This document shows, one piece after another, positions 1 to 10,958 of a stretch of 64,000 nt of DNA. The notes below the pieces were generated by a model. That model made no database searches, was not told the origin of the DNA, and worked only from the letters and a program-made list of their open reading frames with translations. Each line of letters starts with the position of its first letter. The first letter of the stretch is position 1. Source of the stretch: Alternaria dauci (Eukaryota; Ascomycota; Dothideomycetes; Pleosporales; Pleosporaceae). The stretch spans positions 2,294,001-2,358,000 of the forward strand of contig NC_091273.1 of the NCBI RefSeq assembly GCF_042100115.1. Reading direction: 5' to 3'. The position numbers and the translations under genes were made by a program.

Positions 1-471
1 CTTCCTCCAAGTCATCTCAAGGTCCCGCCTGGTCCCCATGCCTTTCCACGACAACAGCACTTTTTGAGTCAGGACACGGTCGTTGTAAACTATTACTCGG
101 GAATTGAAAAGGCTATTCCTGTGATACCGTCTTTACCGGGATTTAGGACAAGTGCTGGTATGTTCACTATTTTTCGTTGGGGGTGTTGATGGTCGTGTGC
201 TCGGTTGCCGCGACTGGGGTAGTGATGTCAAGCATGCGGCGACATAGACGCGCGAGATCGGGTGAGAATACGAGCTAATTTGCAAACAACAGCATTCTTG
301 ACATCGCTGAGCGCAAACCTCAGAATCGACCCTGATCTGCCCTCGCCGTTGCCAACACCAACGTCATTTCGACTAAACAACTTCTGCCAAGAGTTTCCAT
401 CCACGTCGCTATCCTACTCAACAACACCCGCGCAGTACAACCCGTACCCTTCGCCTGCCGAGTCCCAAGCC
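1..471. other. Left-edge non-coding sequence
   Basis: I see no convincing coding exon here. It probably carries the promoter and 5' leader of the GNAT gene that starts at 472. The frame is open back to 262, but that stretch has no ATG of its own in that frame and a low-complexity Pro/Ser/Thr composition, so I treat it as leader. Confidence 0.4.
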
Positions 472-1265
472 ATGTCGTCTACTGAAGCAGATGCGCCGGC
501 TAAGTCACCTGCCGACGAGCTGCCGCAACTCTCCACCTACACTGCCGAGACAGAGGATGATCGCATTGAGGGCTTACGCTTGGTGGCAGACTCTGTAGCG
601 CAGCAACGCCAGGTCGCGAGCAGGGTCATGCTGTTCCACCCCATCTCGCTAGCCGCCTACTTTACCATTGTCGCCATTGCAGCTCGACTCACGCTACGCT
701 GGTACGAAGACAAGCTGATGCTTCTCACGACTATTGGCGGTATCTCAATGACTTTCCTCATCTTCATCCGATGGATGACTGGTGGGTACATTGGCATGGC
801 CGAGGAAATTAACATGGAGTGGCTGGGCGATGACAGGCTCATCGTAGTGAAGTGGGGTGAGGATGTCATTGGCTCCTTGGTCCTGGGTTGGGCCGATAAC
901 GACGCCGCGAAGAAGCGTGGCCGGCGAAGGAGGGGCAAGGCCGTTGTGCGTGCTTGGACTGTAAAGTTGAAGTACCGCGGCAAGGGCGTTGGCGAAGGTC
1001 TTCTCGAGGAAGCCGTCAAGGTGGCGGGAGAGCGTGGTGCAGATGGCATTGTCTTTGATGCTGACCATGCCAGTAAGTGCAGACCTACTCATATTCGCAG
1101 GCCACTGCTAACAGCACACCAGATTCCAAGCGCGTTCTCCCTGCCCTCTTCAACGGCTTCATCGACAAGCAAGACGCCAAAGCTGAAAAGGCCCTACAGA
1201 AAGTTGCAGATGCCAAGGGCAACTTTCGCCAGCGCCAGAGCTCTCCCACCTGGGGCAGCAGATAG
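472..1265 (+). CDS. Membrane-anchored GNAT-type N-acetyltransferase domain protein
   Basis: Two exons, 472-1072 and 1123-1265, give 247 residues. The intron has a GTAAGT donor, a GCTAAC branch sequence and a CAG acceptor. Splicing joins the codons to read DADHANSKRVLP, which restores the frame. The N-terminus is acidic. Two hydrophobic segments follow, around VMLFHPISLAAYFTIVAIAA and LTTIGGISMTFLIFIRW, so the protein is probably membrane bound. The C-terminal half has a GNAT acetyl-CoA motif (YRGKGVGEGLLEEAV). The family transfers acetyl groups from acetyl-CoA. The substrate here is unknown and I do not recognise a named orthologue. The ATG at 472 was chosen as the first one in frame that precedes the conserved part. 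Confidence 0.8.
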
Positions 1266-3326
1266 ACACATGTCACATTTCATTTGTTAGGACAGCAGGT
1301 GGTGTCCTGTCGTCACGTTATTGCGGCGACGAGTTTCTTTTGGAAGATACCCCATCCTCTCGTTGATGATACCCCAAACGATCGTTATCGTTGCTAGCAT
1401 CAAGTTTGCTGTACTTGCTTTTCCTTGTTCCTAATTCGGCATCGAGTCCTGTCATCATCGCCAGATAGACTAATAGACGATACAACGGCCTTTGTTGATA
1501 AACTACCATGACGATATCTAGCAGGATTAGTTGCATGACGCCCGACTCCGCTACCCCGGTGACTTGCTTGCCGCCCCAAGCTGAATAGATTGATATCCAC
1601 TGATACGCATTGCATACCCGACTGTTCCGCGCACTCCGGAAACCTTGTGGTTGTAATCCGGGCTGTTCTTTATCGCACCGTCCCTTGCGATCCACGCGCA
1701 AGGGCGAAAACAGTCGGCATGTACTGATAACGGTGCATAACCTTTCGCTATCAGTACCTTGGCGTCAGCTTCCGGTTCGTTAGTAGATTTGCCCCGCGTT
1801 GCTCGCTACTGCCCCTCCATGTCAAGAGGACCTCGGGAGATTACACTTTCCAGGCTCTCGCCAAGAGTGCATAATGCATGCATGCGTAACCGGAGACGAT
1901 GGCTTAGCCCAGCGCCAGTGTCTGGGTAGATCGGCTCTTACAATGATAACGGCCCAAGCTCAACACGACAAATGATACCATATGCACTATTGAATGACTG
2001 CTCCTGTTCGCTCCTTCATCGGCCTGCAAGTCAAGTGCATGTGAAAGCCGCGAGAAAGCTTTGCACAGAACCGCCCGTGTAAGGCTGCACAGTGACAGTC
2101 TCGGACTCCGAACCTGCCCGGCTTCAACGCGCGGCTGCACCAGCCTCTGTATCGCCGTCAACGGAGCTCGCTGGATACTCCTCGCGCAGCTGCAGTATGA
2201 CTTTCTGTGCCACGGTCAGTATTTTTGGTACGCGCGCAGAGCAGACTACGGCTGTAACGCGAACAGAGCGAACCGCGCGCGAGGCGAAATGCTGTTACAA
2301 CTTGCTGTGCCGTACTAGGTACGTACCGCTAATGCCTCCGGATTCGCGCCGTTCTCGATGAGCGATACGCAGTAAGATAGTTGCTGGCGATCAAGATGCG
2401 TATTCTGGGACTAATGTCAGGTATCAGGCACTTCAGTGAGGCGCAGTGCTTCGTACTAGCAGTGTTGCGATTTCATGCAGAATGTCAATGACTTCACGAG
2501 CGGCCTTTCGACGGGCGTCGGCTGATGACTGCTCGGCTGCTGGCATCTTCGGTGTTTAGTATGATGCTTGGCGTTTGCGATTGCACGGGTGTGTAGTTTG
2601 GGGAATCGTCTGTTTACGGTTGTTGCCAGACTTTCGTGGAAGTCGCGTCTCCACGCGCGGCGCCTTTCCGCACGTGAGACTCCACACGTGATAATCCGCA
2701 CGTGAAGCTTCGCACGTGGATTTCTCGGCATTTCACTGCCTCTCAGGTACTCATCGGAAAGTCGGACTTGTCGTCTTTTACACCAACCGCCAATCAGTCG
2801 AATTGACTCAACTACGTCTTCTCTGCGAAAGTGTAGCGTCGCTTTTCGGTCTCTGGGAGGCCTACTGTATTGCGATAATCATTGTACATCCTCTCTGCAT
2901 CACCCAGCGTCATCGATATCCGTAATTCTGAGTCGCCCAATTGATTTTTCAGCGCAAACTGCAGTGAAAGTGACTAAGTGCAGCCTCTATTTACGACGCG
3001 CAGCACAGTCGCACTCTCGCGCAAGACCCGATCCGACTGGCTCTGTCCAAATAAAGCGAGTTGGTAATAAGAGTAACCAGCCTGCGAGGCACAACGCGAA
3101 CAAGAGGACTTTGTACGCATTTGATTCAAGCTGTTGCCTGACTGGGTTTCGCACAGTGTGAGAACATGTAAGAACGACCTCGGGATGGAACAGACGACAA
3201 CAGAGGAATGCCACTAGAGTACCTAGGTAGCATGTAGTAGCCCCACGTCCTAGTGAACGGTGCCCGCGTTCGCTCTATAAACTTGCAAATGAATCTTGTA
3301 ACTAGAACCAACCAACAACCGATACG
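1266..3326. other. Gene-free convergent intergenic region of about 2 kb
   Basis: Both flanking genes end facing this interval. Open frames are short, overlap on both strands and lack recognisable motifs. It contains a periodic array of CACGTG boxes at 2671-2718 and one TACCTAGGTA palindrome at 3220. I see no tRNA or transposon features. Confidence 0.5.
2671..2718. repeat. Four CACGTG boxes at exact 14-bp spacing
   Basis: The palindrome CACGTG occurs at 2671, 2685, 2699 and 2713, each start exactly 14 bp after the last. The spacers differ in sequence (AGACTCCA, ATAATCCG, AAGCTTCG), although the first two share an internal TCC. CACGTG is the core site of bHLH and some bZIP factors. It could be a regulatory array or a decayed 14-bp tandem repeat. 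The nearest gene ends, not starts, face it. Confidence 0.7.
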
Positions 3327-4094
3327 TCAAACATCAATAAGTTCATCTTCCCCACGAAAATACGTCTCAATTTCTCCCTCATTCACCACTTCAAACACGT
3401 CCTTGAGCATACCGGCGGAGAACTTGAACCATCCATTCCATTGTGTCCCCCCCCCCCCCCCCGTGCCGTCCCTGTATTTCGCAGTGAGAGCCACCGGCTT
3501 CTTCATCTCCATGTAATCCCCAGACAGCAGCTTAGCAAATGTGTCGTCATCTGCATCTGCATCAAAGCTCTCTAATGCCTCGTCATCGATGACCATACAC
3601 CATTCATATTTTGGACCAAACAGTCCTTCTTCGTTGTATGCGTCCTGGTAGCCAGGCTCATACAGTCTCTCGGAATCGAGTATGCGAGCACAGTGTATGC
3701 GGAAATGAGTGCATACCTCGGAGAGCGACGCATTGGGCATGGTAGCTGCAGGGACAAGACGTAGGGCGTCTATTATGCGTTGGTTGTAAGATACGGAGTA
3801 AGAGTCGCGCAGGTTTTCGGTTGCGAGGCCGTGGAATTGGTCTAGTAGGTTTTGGAAATAGGTGTTGTCGTCAACCAATTATGCAGCGCATTAGTCACTC
3901 CCGTAATACTGTAGAGTAAAAAATATACCCGCTGTTTTGTCTGAGGAGCTTTTTTGATCAGAATCGACCTCTTCTTGCTCTTGTAGGCGCGTGTAGGTGG
4001 CGTAAACGTAGAAGCCCCATGTTGGGTCGGGGCCGGTGGTAAAATTGTTCAAAAACTCCTTGCATCCTTTCTTCTCATCGTTATATAGTCCCAT
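3327..4094 (-). CDS. Hypothetical protein with a homopolymeric poly-Gly tract
   Basis: Two exons, 4094-3929 and 3841-3327, give 226 residues. The ATG opens MGLYNDEKKGCKEFL. The 87-bp intron has GTATAT as donor, an internal GACTAAT and a CTAG acceptor, and joins a split GAC codon to read DKTADQFHGL. A G16 run on the coding strand at 3447-3462 encodes GGGGG inside DGTGGGGGTQWNG. I do not recognise a domain. The protein is acidic in its C-terminal half and rich in aromatic residues, with no signal peptide or membrane segment. It resembles conserved fungal proteins of unknown function; that impression is from memory only. Confidence 0.65.
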
Positions 4095-4343
4095 AGTAGA
4101 TTCTTTTGAGTTGTGTCTGGTGTGATCGTTATTAAAGGCTAAGGATTAAGAGTGCACGAAAACATAGAAGGCAGAAGTCACCTTAGCACTAAATGAGTTC
4201 CGGACCCTGAGGCTGGAGCGTGGCTCAATTACCAATGGGTACCCCGCTAGACCCCACACGTGCACCTAAATTCACAATCCTAGCATCTCTCTGACTTGCT
4301 ATTTGACACTGGTCTCGACATCAGGAAATATCCCCTCAACACG

Positions 4344-5321
4344 ATGGTGTACTATTTCTCCTCCAACACTGTGTCCCCGGCAGCCTTCATCTACGTGGGC
4401 AAGGACAAGGTTGAGAGTACGTACATTTCGGCTCGCTTTTGCACTTCAAAGGGTCAAACGGCTGCAGTCCCGCATACTGATCGCATCCACAGATGAAGAG
4501 CTTATCAAATACGGCTGGGACGAAGATGTCTGGTTCCACGCAGACAACCTGTCATCAGCGCATATCTACGTCCGCTTACCCGAGGGCGAAGACTGGGAGA
4601 AGATGACCAAAGAGCTGCTGGTGGACTGCGCGCAACTGACCAAGGCCAATAGTATTGAGGGCAACAAGAAAGACAACGTCACGATTGTATATACGCCTTG
4701 GAGCAACCTGAAGAAAGATGGCAGTATGGCAGTGGGCCAGGTTGGGTTCAAGGACCAGCGAAAGGTAGACACGTCCAGGATTCATGTTCCTTGCTTGATG
4801 ACTACTTGATCTCAGCATACTGACATTGGGTCAGGTTAAACGCATACACGTGGAGCAGCGAGAAAACGCCATCGTCAACCGTCTTAACAAGACCAAGGTT
4901 GAAAAGTTCCCCGATCTGAGAGAAGAGCGAGAAGCAAGGCGGGCTGAGTTGAGGAAACGAGACCAGAGCGCTCTGCAGGCCAAGGTATGTATGCTTTCAG
5001 AATTTCGCCATTCTACTTAAGTTTCTCTTTGTCGCGTAAGCTTTCACACGCCTTTCCTCTCATGGTCTGTCATGTCAAACTCAATCTCACGCGCTACTCC
5101 CACGCATACTCATGCGGCCGTTCCTCTTCCAGTTGACTCGTAAAATGGCAAAGGCCGAGGCTAACGGAATGCAGCGTAAGGAGGAGGCGCGTATAGCCAA
5201 GGAACGCAAGGAGCTCGCATGGCGGAGAGATCATGCATACGACGATGTCATGACAGAGGAGAACCTGGAGCAAAACTCGAATGAGAATCGCGATGAAAAC
5301 TTCCTCGACGATTTCATGTAA
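4344..5321 (+). CDS. JLP2: CCDC25/Jlp2 family protein (NFACT-R domain)
   Basis: Four exons, 4344-4416, 4493-4764, 4835-4984 and 5133-5321, give 227 residues. The N-terminus [20 protein letters not shown] and the spliced [18 protein letters not shown] match the conserved start of CCDC25, an NFACT-R type (DUF814) domain, as do [10 protein letters not shown] and the [17 protein letters not shown] block. The C-terminal third is a highly charged coiled-coil with many Lys, Arg and Glu, ending in an acidic tail ([13 protein letters not shown]). Human CCDC25 is described as a membrane-associated extracellular-DNA sensor; yeast Jlp2 has no well-defined role. The usual family length is about 208-230 residues. 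The upstream reading frame was rejected because the family begins exactly at this methionine. Confidence 0.92.
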
Positions 5322-5404
5322 ATGCCTTGGCGTACTTTGCATCGTGCATCAACGTGGGTGCGACAATGGCTGTATCGCAATCATCTCAGCCTGGCGGGGT
5401 CACC

Positions 5405-5875
5405 TCAATTGGGATCGCGAACAGTCGTGGCTGGAAGGCATAGGCCCATGCTCTCGTTTAGCATGCGGATATTGTGGTTGAAAGTATCGTACGCAGTGGT
5501 CTTGATTTCGACCTCGTCGCGCGTTCTGGGGGCGTCAGCTATGCGGCATCCAGATGGGGCAGAACAGGCTGCCCAGGTGGCTACATACAGATTCCTTGGG
5601 ATGTACTTTAAGCGACCTCCGTTGTTCTGCACCCACCATACAAACAAAAGGTTTTTCAATATCTTGTGTTCTAGCCCACTTTCTTTGGCCGCATACTGCA
5701 GGAATTCAAGCGTGTTGCGGATGCGCTGTGGATCATATTCGGCAGCGGACCCTTTGCGAAAGGCGATGCGCATGCGGTCGCGCAATGTATACCGAGCCGA
5801 CTTCGAGAACTGAATAGCCCTCAGACTATGCCGGTACAGGTGCCTATACGCGTGAATGACTTCCTGTTGTGACAT
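5405..5875 (-). CDS. LYR-type (DUF1763-like) small protein, probably mitochondrial
   Basis: A single exon of 156 residues starts MSQQEVIHAYRHLYRHSLRA. The AYRHLYRHSLRAIQF segment followed by ARYTLRDRMRIAFR resembles the LYR motif of complex-I and Fe-S assembly factors. Basic and helical features (RIRNTLEFLQYAAKESGLEHKI) continue to about residue 75. The remainder (LLFVWWVQNNGGRLKYIPRN) is less familiar. LYR proteins are small mitochondrial adaptors that bind acyl carrier protein. The DUF1763 assignment rests on recall of the pattern. Its 3' end lies 83 bp from that of the Jlp2 gene, which is convergent with it. Confidence 0.65.
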   Translation of the reverse strand: MSQQEVIHAYRHLYRHSLRAIQFSKSARYTLRDRMRIAFRKGSAAEYDPQRIRNTLEFLQYAAKESGLEHKILKNLLFVWWVQNNGGRLKYIPRNLYVATWAACSAPSGCRIADAPRTRDEVEIKTTAYDTFNHNIRMLNESMGLCLPATTVRDPN

Positions 5876-6220
5876 GTTCGTGCATGACGACTGCGACCAG
5901 TCTGAGACCTCGGATCATGCGGCGTCGGAGAAAGGTATTGCCGGCGCTGACAACCGCCGCCAGTGCCCAACCTCGCCCACTCTCCTCACTCATCACACAT
6001 ACCACCCAACACTCCGCCTGTGCCTCTGCATCGACTGGGGTTTGTAGACACGCAATCTGGATTCATTCTGGACAATTGCACGCTATCGTGACTGCTACGC
6101 TTGCCGTATTAATCACTAATTTCGCCGAATCAAGGCCACACAGGGTGCTCCGTCATCGAGTAACGCCACATTGCCCTGGTCCGCTGTGGGATCTATGCAC
6201 ACCATTTGAAAACCACTGCC

Positions 6221-8458
6221 ATGACCAGAGTATATCATGCGCGTCCGCAACAGGCGCCGCAGCGCAGCAGTACGCTTGACCAGTCGCGCGCCGCTGTCAA
6301 GAAGAAGAAGCCCTACAAGATCCTGCTAGAGGCCGTAACACAAGAGAAGAAAAAGCTACATTCCATTGTCCGTAGACGACACGGTTCATCGTCCTGCAAC
6401 GCCACTAACTGTAGAATAGCTAACATACGCGTCCAACGCCCCCACTGGCTTCGGCTTCATCCCAGCCGGCCACCCAGAGTTCACCGAGTGGTGCAAAGAA
6501 CAGTGTCGACAGCGCAATCTTGATGTGCATGTCGTTTCCGTGAGTATTACTCTCCAAGCCAATGGGCCGTCTACTGATAACCTCGCAGGCCAAGCCGAAG
6601 AACAAGACCCACTCCGACCCCGAGAAGCTATCCCATCACGTCCACCGAGTCGGACACCACTTTCCTATCCATATCATTGAACTTGCATGCAGCAAATTCG
6701 GGTACATCTATGACGAGAGGCGCGGCCTGCGCAAAGACAAAGAAGGCGAGAGGACCAACTGGATTGCTCAGGAGTTTGAAGACTATTCTTCGCGGCAAGT
6801 ACAGCATGGCCATCCCGCCACTGAAAAGGAGACCAAGGGCCACATCCACGGCGCTGTTCGAGAGATGTTTCCCAAGATCCCGGAGGCGGATCTGCAAGCG
6901 ATTGTTTCACATGCATTCGAGGAGGGGACAAACCGGGTAGGTAATGCCAAGGAGCTTTCACTGGCCCGTAGAGTGCAACTCGCTGTTGTAGCGCACATCC
7001 GTCACACATACACAGACTACGATAAGCTGCTCAAGACCGATGGCTGGTCGGAAGCCCGCAGTCAGGTCGAGAAGGTTTCTCTCGCCAAACTCAAAGAGTG
7101 GCGAGATGAAGACGGCAAGCAGAGCGACGAGCTCGAAGAAACCTTTCGCGAAGTCATTGTTCTCGATGATGATGACGATGCAAGCAGCGATGAAGGCTCC
7201 ATGTCTACGCCCGATGAGCGCGAGCAAAGCATGGAGATTGTGTCCAGTCGTGCTACTGCGCGAGATCTACAGCCCGAGTCACATGCTAACTACTCACGCG
7301 TGGATGCACATGACATGAGGCGAGCACCAAGGAGAACCATTGTCCTTGCCCGCTACCCTCCCCCTCCCCCGGCCGTTGGTGTGTCTGGACCTTTGCATTC
7401 ACAGTCGCAGCAGCCTTTCCAATCAGCTCGAAGGACCATCGATCCGTAAGTGCAGATAACAGCTAACCCCCAACTCACACTCACAATCATAGACGAGCCA
7501 GACCAGCCGAGACCGCCCAGAACCTGAAGAGCGCACAGCCGATTGTCCGTGAGATCAACGGCCAACTGTACCAAGTGAGTGTTCAAAGTCAAGCTCCACA
7601 AGCAGGAGACCATGGTATCCCAATCCCCACCCTTTTCCAAGCTAACACGCACAGCTCCAACCCATCAATGAAACTCGTGGTGCCCCAAGGTCTCAGTATG
7701 ATCCTCCCATGCATGCTGCGCCGCGCCGCGTGCAACAAGGTTATGTTCAGCCTCCATCACCTCGTCCCAGTGCCTTTGACAGACCACTAGGGCACACAAG
7801 GCGCCCATCGGACCAAGATGTTGTGCTGCCATCTGTTGAACCTGACATGGTTGACTTGACGTCGCCACAGCGTGTTGTGGCGTCTCAGCACCCTGCCCGA
7901 CACAATGCGAATGCCGCCAGGCCATACAATGAGGTGCCATCACCAAAGCGAAAAGCGCTTCATTCTTTTGCAAATGGCAGCGAGTCTCATGCCGAACAAT
8001 ATACCAAGCGCTTGAGGCCTGTATATCGTGAGGAAGTGCACTCTCTGAACTACTATGATGGCCCGGCAGAGTTCCATTCGAACCAGCGTATAGCGCCCGG
8101 CAATGGGCCACGGGCACCGCCTAGGCAGCAAGTTGTTGATCTAACCGCCAGTCCCTACCATACACCTACTAGCGGTGGTAGAGGCTACGATGCACCTCCG
8201 CCTCCGTTTGCGGCTGCTGGCCCCGGTGGACATGCATATGCTCCTGGACCACCTCACCGAATGCCCGTACATGAGATGAGGGGTGCACAGTATGATGTTC
8301 CCGCTGTCCAGCTACCTCGTGCTTACATGCCTGACAACAGGATGCATGAAAGACGCGCTCCAAACCATGACTACATCCCCTTCCGAGAAGACCAGCAGTC
8401 ACGTCGTCTTGAAGAAGAGAGTGCGCGGTACTTGAGAAGTGGTGTACGCTATGGTTGA
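6221..8458 (+). CDS. DUF2293 domain protein with a long disordered tail
   Basis: Five exons, 6221-6367, 6420-6539, 6589-7445, 7493-7574 and 7655-8458, give 669 residues. The N-terminus is basic (KKKKPYKILLEAVTQEKKKL). A conserved block YASNAPTGFGFIPAGHPEF follows, then the helical DUF2293 segment with AVVAHIRHTYTDYDKLLK near residue 230. The C-terminal 350 residues are Pro, Arg, Gln and His rich and acidic in part (VLDDDDDASSDEG), so probably disordered and nuclear. DUF2293 proteins are fungal and have no defined role. The first donor (GTCCGT) is unusual, but it is the only one that keeps the frame to the next exon. The other three introns have GTGAGT or GTAAGT donors. Confidence 0.82.
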
Positions 8459-8891
8459 GTGCTTTGACATGCATCAGTAGCAGCATGGGCGGAGTTTTAT
8501 GGCTTTCCTACGGACGATACCCTTTTCCTTTTTGTCGCGCATCCGGAGCCCTGCATATTGGAGACCACCTGTTTCGTCACTCGACTTTCCATTTCGCATG
8601 ACTCATTAGCGGCCTCAGCATCTTGTTATTCTGCGTTACCAGGTGGATTATTCGCATTGCAGAGCATCGTCGATTGATTGCCGTACGCCAGTGTGACCTC
8701 GCAAGACACGTGTCGGTCATAAATGGATTGCCAACAACTGCACAGTTGAAGGTATATGGAGGATGGAAAACGAAATCATGTATAGATAGCATAAGGCACA
8801 GGTGTCTGTGTTAAAAAAAGACGTTACCCAACTGATGCTTCTCTTCAATTGAATGATCCGACATGTCTATGTGGTGCCCTAATCTTTGCAT
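8459..8891. other. Convergent 3' intergenic region
   Basis: This separates the 3' ends of the DUF2293 and GH2 genes. It is presumably 3' UTR sequence. I see no gene or repeat worth naming. Confidence 0.5.
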
Positions 8892-10958
8892 TCACTTGTG
8901 CATCTGCGCATACTTCTCCATAACGCGCTCCACCACTTTCTTTACCTCTGCAGCATCCAGTTTCTCCTTTCGGTCGGGAGTGTACACTCCATTGACCTCT
9001 TGCTCAATGTCTGTAAGCTGTGTGTACACGAACCCACAGCAATGCCCTCCGTTTACGATTCCCGTCATCATCTTTTCGATGCGCTTGAGCAGGTCTTTGG
9101 GATCGGTAGCAGTGGTGTAGCCCCAGTCCCTCGTCCTATCCTCTTCTCCGCCCGCAGGCGCCCGCGCAATATTAACGCCACCAAACTCTGTGCAGATGAC
9201 TGGCGCACCAGGAGTGTGTCTGGACCCTGGATCAGACAAGCTCTCGATGGGTGCAAGGAACGTCGGTCTGTTCGATTTCGTCTTCATGATCCCTTCCAAG
9301 GTCGAGCAAGTCTGTGTCAGCTCCTCCGCATCAGCATAGTCGTGGAACGTAGTCAGATCCGTAAGCACATGCTCCCAGCCACAATTATCGTTGACAGGTC
9401 TCGTCGGGTCGAGCACCTTGGTCGCATAGTACAGACTCCTGATATGGTCTCTCTGCTGCTTGTTTGTATGCAGATCCGTGTACGCCCACGACTCGTTGAC
9501 TGGCGTCCAAGCAACGACACAAGGGTGGTTGCGATCGCGCAGGACGGCTTCGCGCCACTCTTGATCCATGCGCTCGACGTAGGCTTCGGAGAAGGCGTAT
9601 GCGTTTGCCATTTCGCCCCAGACGAGCAGGCCGAGACGGTCGGCCCAGTAGTGGAACAAGGGATCTTCGACTTTTTGGTGCTTGCGGCAGCCGTTGAAGC
9701 CCATTTTCTTTGTTAGTTCAATGTCTAGTTTCAGTGCGGAGGAGGAGGGGGGCGTCATGAAGGTTTCGGGCCAGTAGCCTTGGTCGAGGAAGAGCGCTTG
9801 GAAATAGGGGCGCTTGTTGAGACGGAAGGTCGAGTTGTCCCAGTGGAGGGAGCGCATGCCGGTTGTTGTGTGGACTTTGTCGATGAGTTTGTCTTCGCTG
9901 TTGTAGAGACGGATGGTGAGATCGTAGAGTGTGGGGTGCTCGGGAGACCAGAGGGCTAGGTTGTTGAGCCATGCTGTGGGGTCGGATTGCGTAGGAGTTG
10001 CGGGACTTGCTGGTAGTTGTGAGATTTGCGATTCGGAAAGTCGCATGTTGGTGCTTAGGGATACGGTGTCTGAATCTCGTGGAAGAGCAACCTTTCCTGT
10101 GTTGCTGACGAGTACGCCTGCCAGGCTGGCTTCGAGCTCTACACTATACGCGTGTCCAGCAGGCCTTCCGAGGATCTTGATGCTGGCTTCCAGCTTGCCA
10201 CTCTCGATATCGTTGTTCTTCAAGAGCGTGCCCGTACTTGCGTCTCCAATCGTCACCACAGGCACTGACTCGAGCCACACGCTTTGCCAGATACCGCCGC
10301 TGGGCGTGTAGAAGATGCTCTCTGGCTGAGCTTTCCAATACTGTTTCCCACGCGGCTGCGTCAAGTCGTGTGCAGAATCAAATACCCGGATGGTGAGTCT
10401 CTGGGTCTTCTCTGTCGTGAACGCATCGGTGATGTCAATGTCAAAGGGAACATGTCCGCCACGATGACCGCCAAAGAATCGCCCGTTGAGCCAGATCTTG
10501 GCTTCGTAGTCGACAGCTCCAAATCTCAGCAGTACACGGTTTCCAGCTGCCTTCTCTTCTGCGGTTCTCAAGTCCTCGACAGCCCTCTCGTACCACAACA
10601 CCTCATGCACACCTTTCTCTGCGATGCCGGAGGCAGGGCACTGGAAAACAAACGGGACCTGGATAGTCCTCTTCTGTTGTACAGTGTGCTCATTCTTAAA
10701 CTGGTTTCCCTGTAGCAACTCTTGAGTTCCAGCGGCGATCTTGGCCGTAATGCTGTGCGCTTCGGTATTCTCGGCGCTATTTGTGTTGGTGGGGTTGACT
10801 GTGACCTTGTCTGGGAGGTTGGTCAGATGCCATCCTTGGTTTAGTCCAACATCGTTGTCGTCGAAGAGGAAAGACCAAGGGCCGTTGAGAGATGTCCAAG
10901 TTAGGTCTTCGCGGAGGAAGTCTGGTCTGGGGTAGGAAGGCGGGGCAGTGATTGGCAT
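8892..10958 (-). CDS. Glycoside hydrolase family 2 enzyme (beta-galactosidase/glucuronidase-like)
   Basis: A single exon of 688 residues. It shows the three-part GH2 layout: an N-terminal sugar-binding jelly-roll (about 15-230, with VHEVLWYERAV and RGGHVPFDIDITD), a central immunoglobulin-like domain, and a C-terminal TIM barrel from about residue 370. The catalytic acid/base is Glu489 in PVNESW and the nucleophile is Glu591 in ICTEFGG. There is no signal peptide, so it is probably intracellular, unlike most fungal plant-wall GH2 enzymes. Substrate specificity (beta-galactoside, glucuronide or mannoside) cannot be settled from sequence alone. It lacks the extra C-terminal domain of large LacZ proteins. 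Confidence 0.9.
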   Translation of the reverse strand: MPITAPPSYPRPDFLREDLTWTSLNGPWSFLFDDNDVGLNQGWHLTNLPDKVTVNPTNTNSAENTEAHSITAKIAAGTQELLQGNQFKNEHTVQQKRTIQVPFVFQCPASGIAEKGVHEVLWYERAVEDLRTAEEKAAGNRVLLRFGAVDYEAKIWLNGRFFGGHRGGHVPFDIDITDAFTTEKTQRLTIRVFDSAHDLTQPRGKQYWKAQPESIFYTPSGGIWQSVWLESVPVVTIGDASTGTLLKNNDIESGKLEASIKILGRPAGHAYSVELEASLAGVLVSNTGKVALPRDSDTVSLSTNMRLSESQISQLPASPATPTQSDPTAWLNNLALWSPEHPTLYDLTIRLYNSEDKLIDKVHTTTGMRSLHWDNSTFRLNKRPYFQALFLDQGYWPETFMTPPSSSALKLDIELTKKMGFNGCRKHQKVEDPLFHYWADRLGLLVWGEMANAYAFSEAYVERMDQEWREAVLRDRNHPCVVAWTPVNESWAYTDLHTNKQQRDHIRSLYYATKVLDPTRPVNDNCGWEHVLTDLTTFHDYADAEELTQTCSTLEGIMKTKSNRPTFLAPIESLSDPGSRHTPGAPVICTEFGGVNIARAPAGGEEDRTRDWGYTTATDPKDLLKRIEKMMTGIVNGGHCCGFVYTQLTDIEQEVNGVYTPDRKEKLDAAEVKKVVERVMEKYAQMHK

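Noticed and set aside
1266..3326. Hidden gene in the 2-kb convergent gap
   Set aside because: Short frames only, with no consistent splice model or motif; it may still hold a non-coding transcript.
3842..3928. Frameshift or pseudogene reading of the G16 gene
   Set aside because: A normal 87-bp intron with donor, branch sequence and acceptor restores the frame, so no lesion is needed.
5322..5813. 163-codon plus-strand frame opposite the LYR-type gene
   Set aside because: It is the antisense shadow of the minus-strand gene, which has the recognisable motif pattern.
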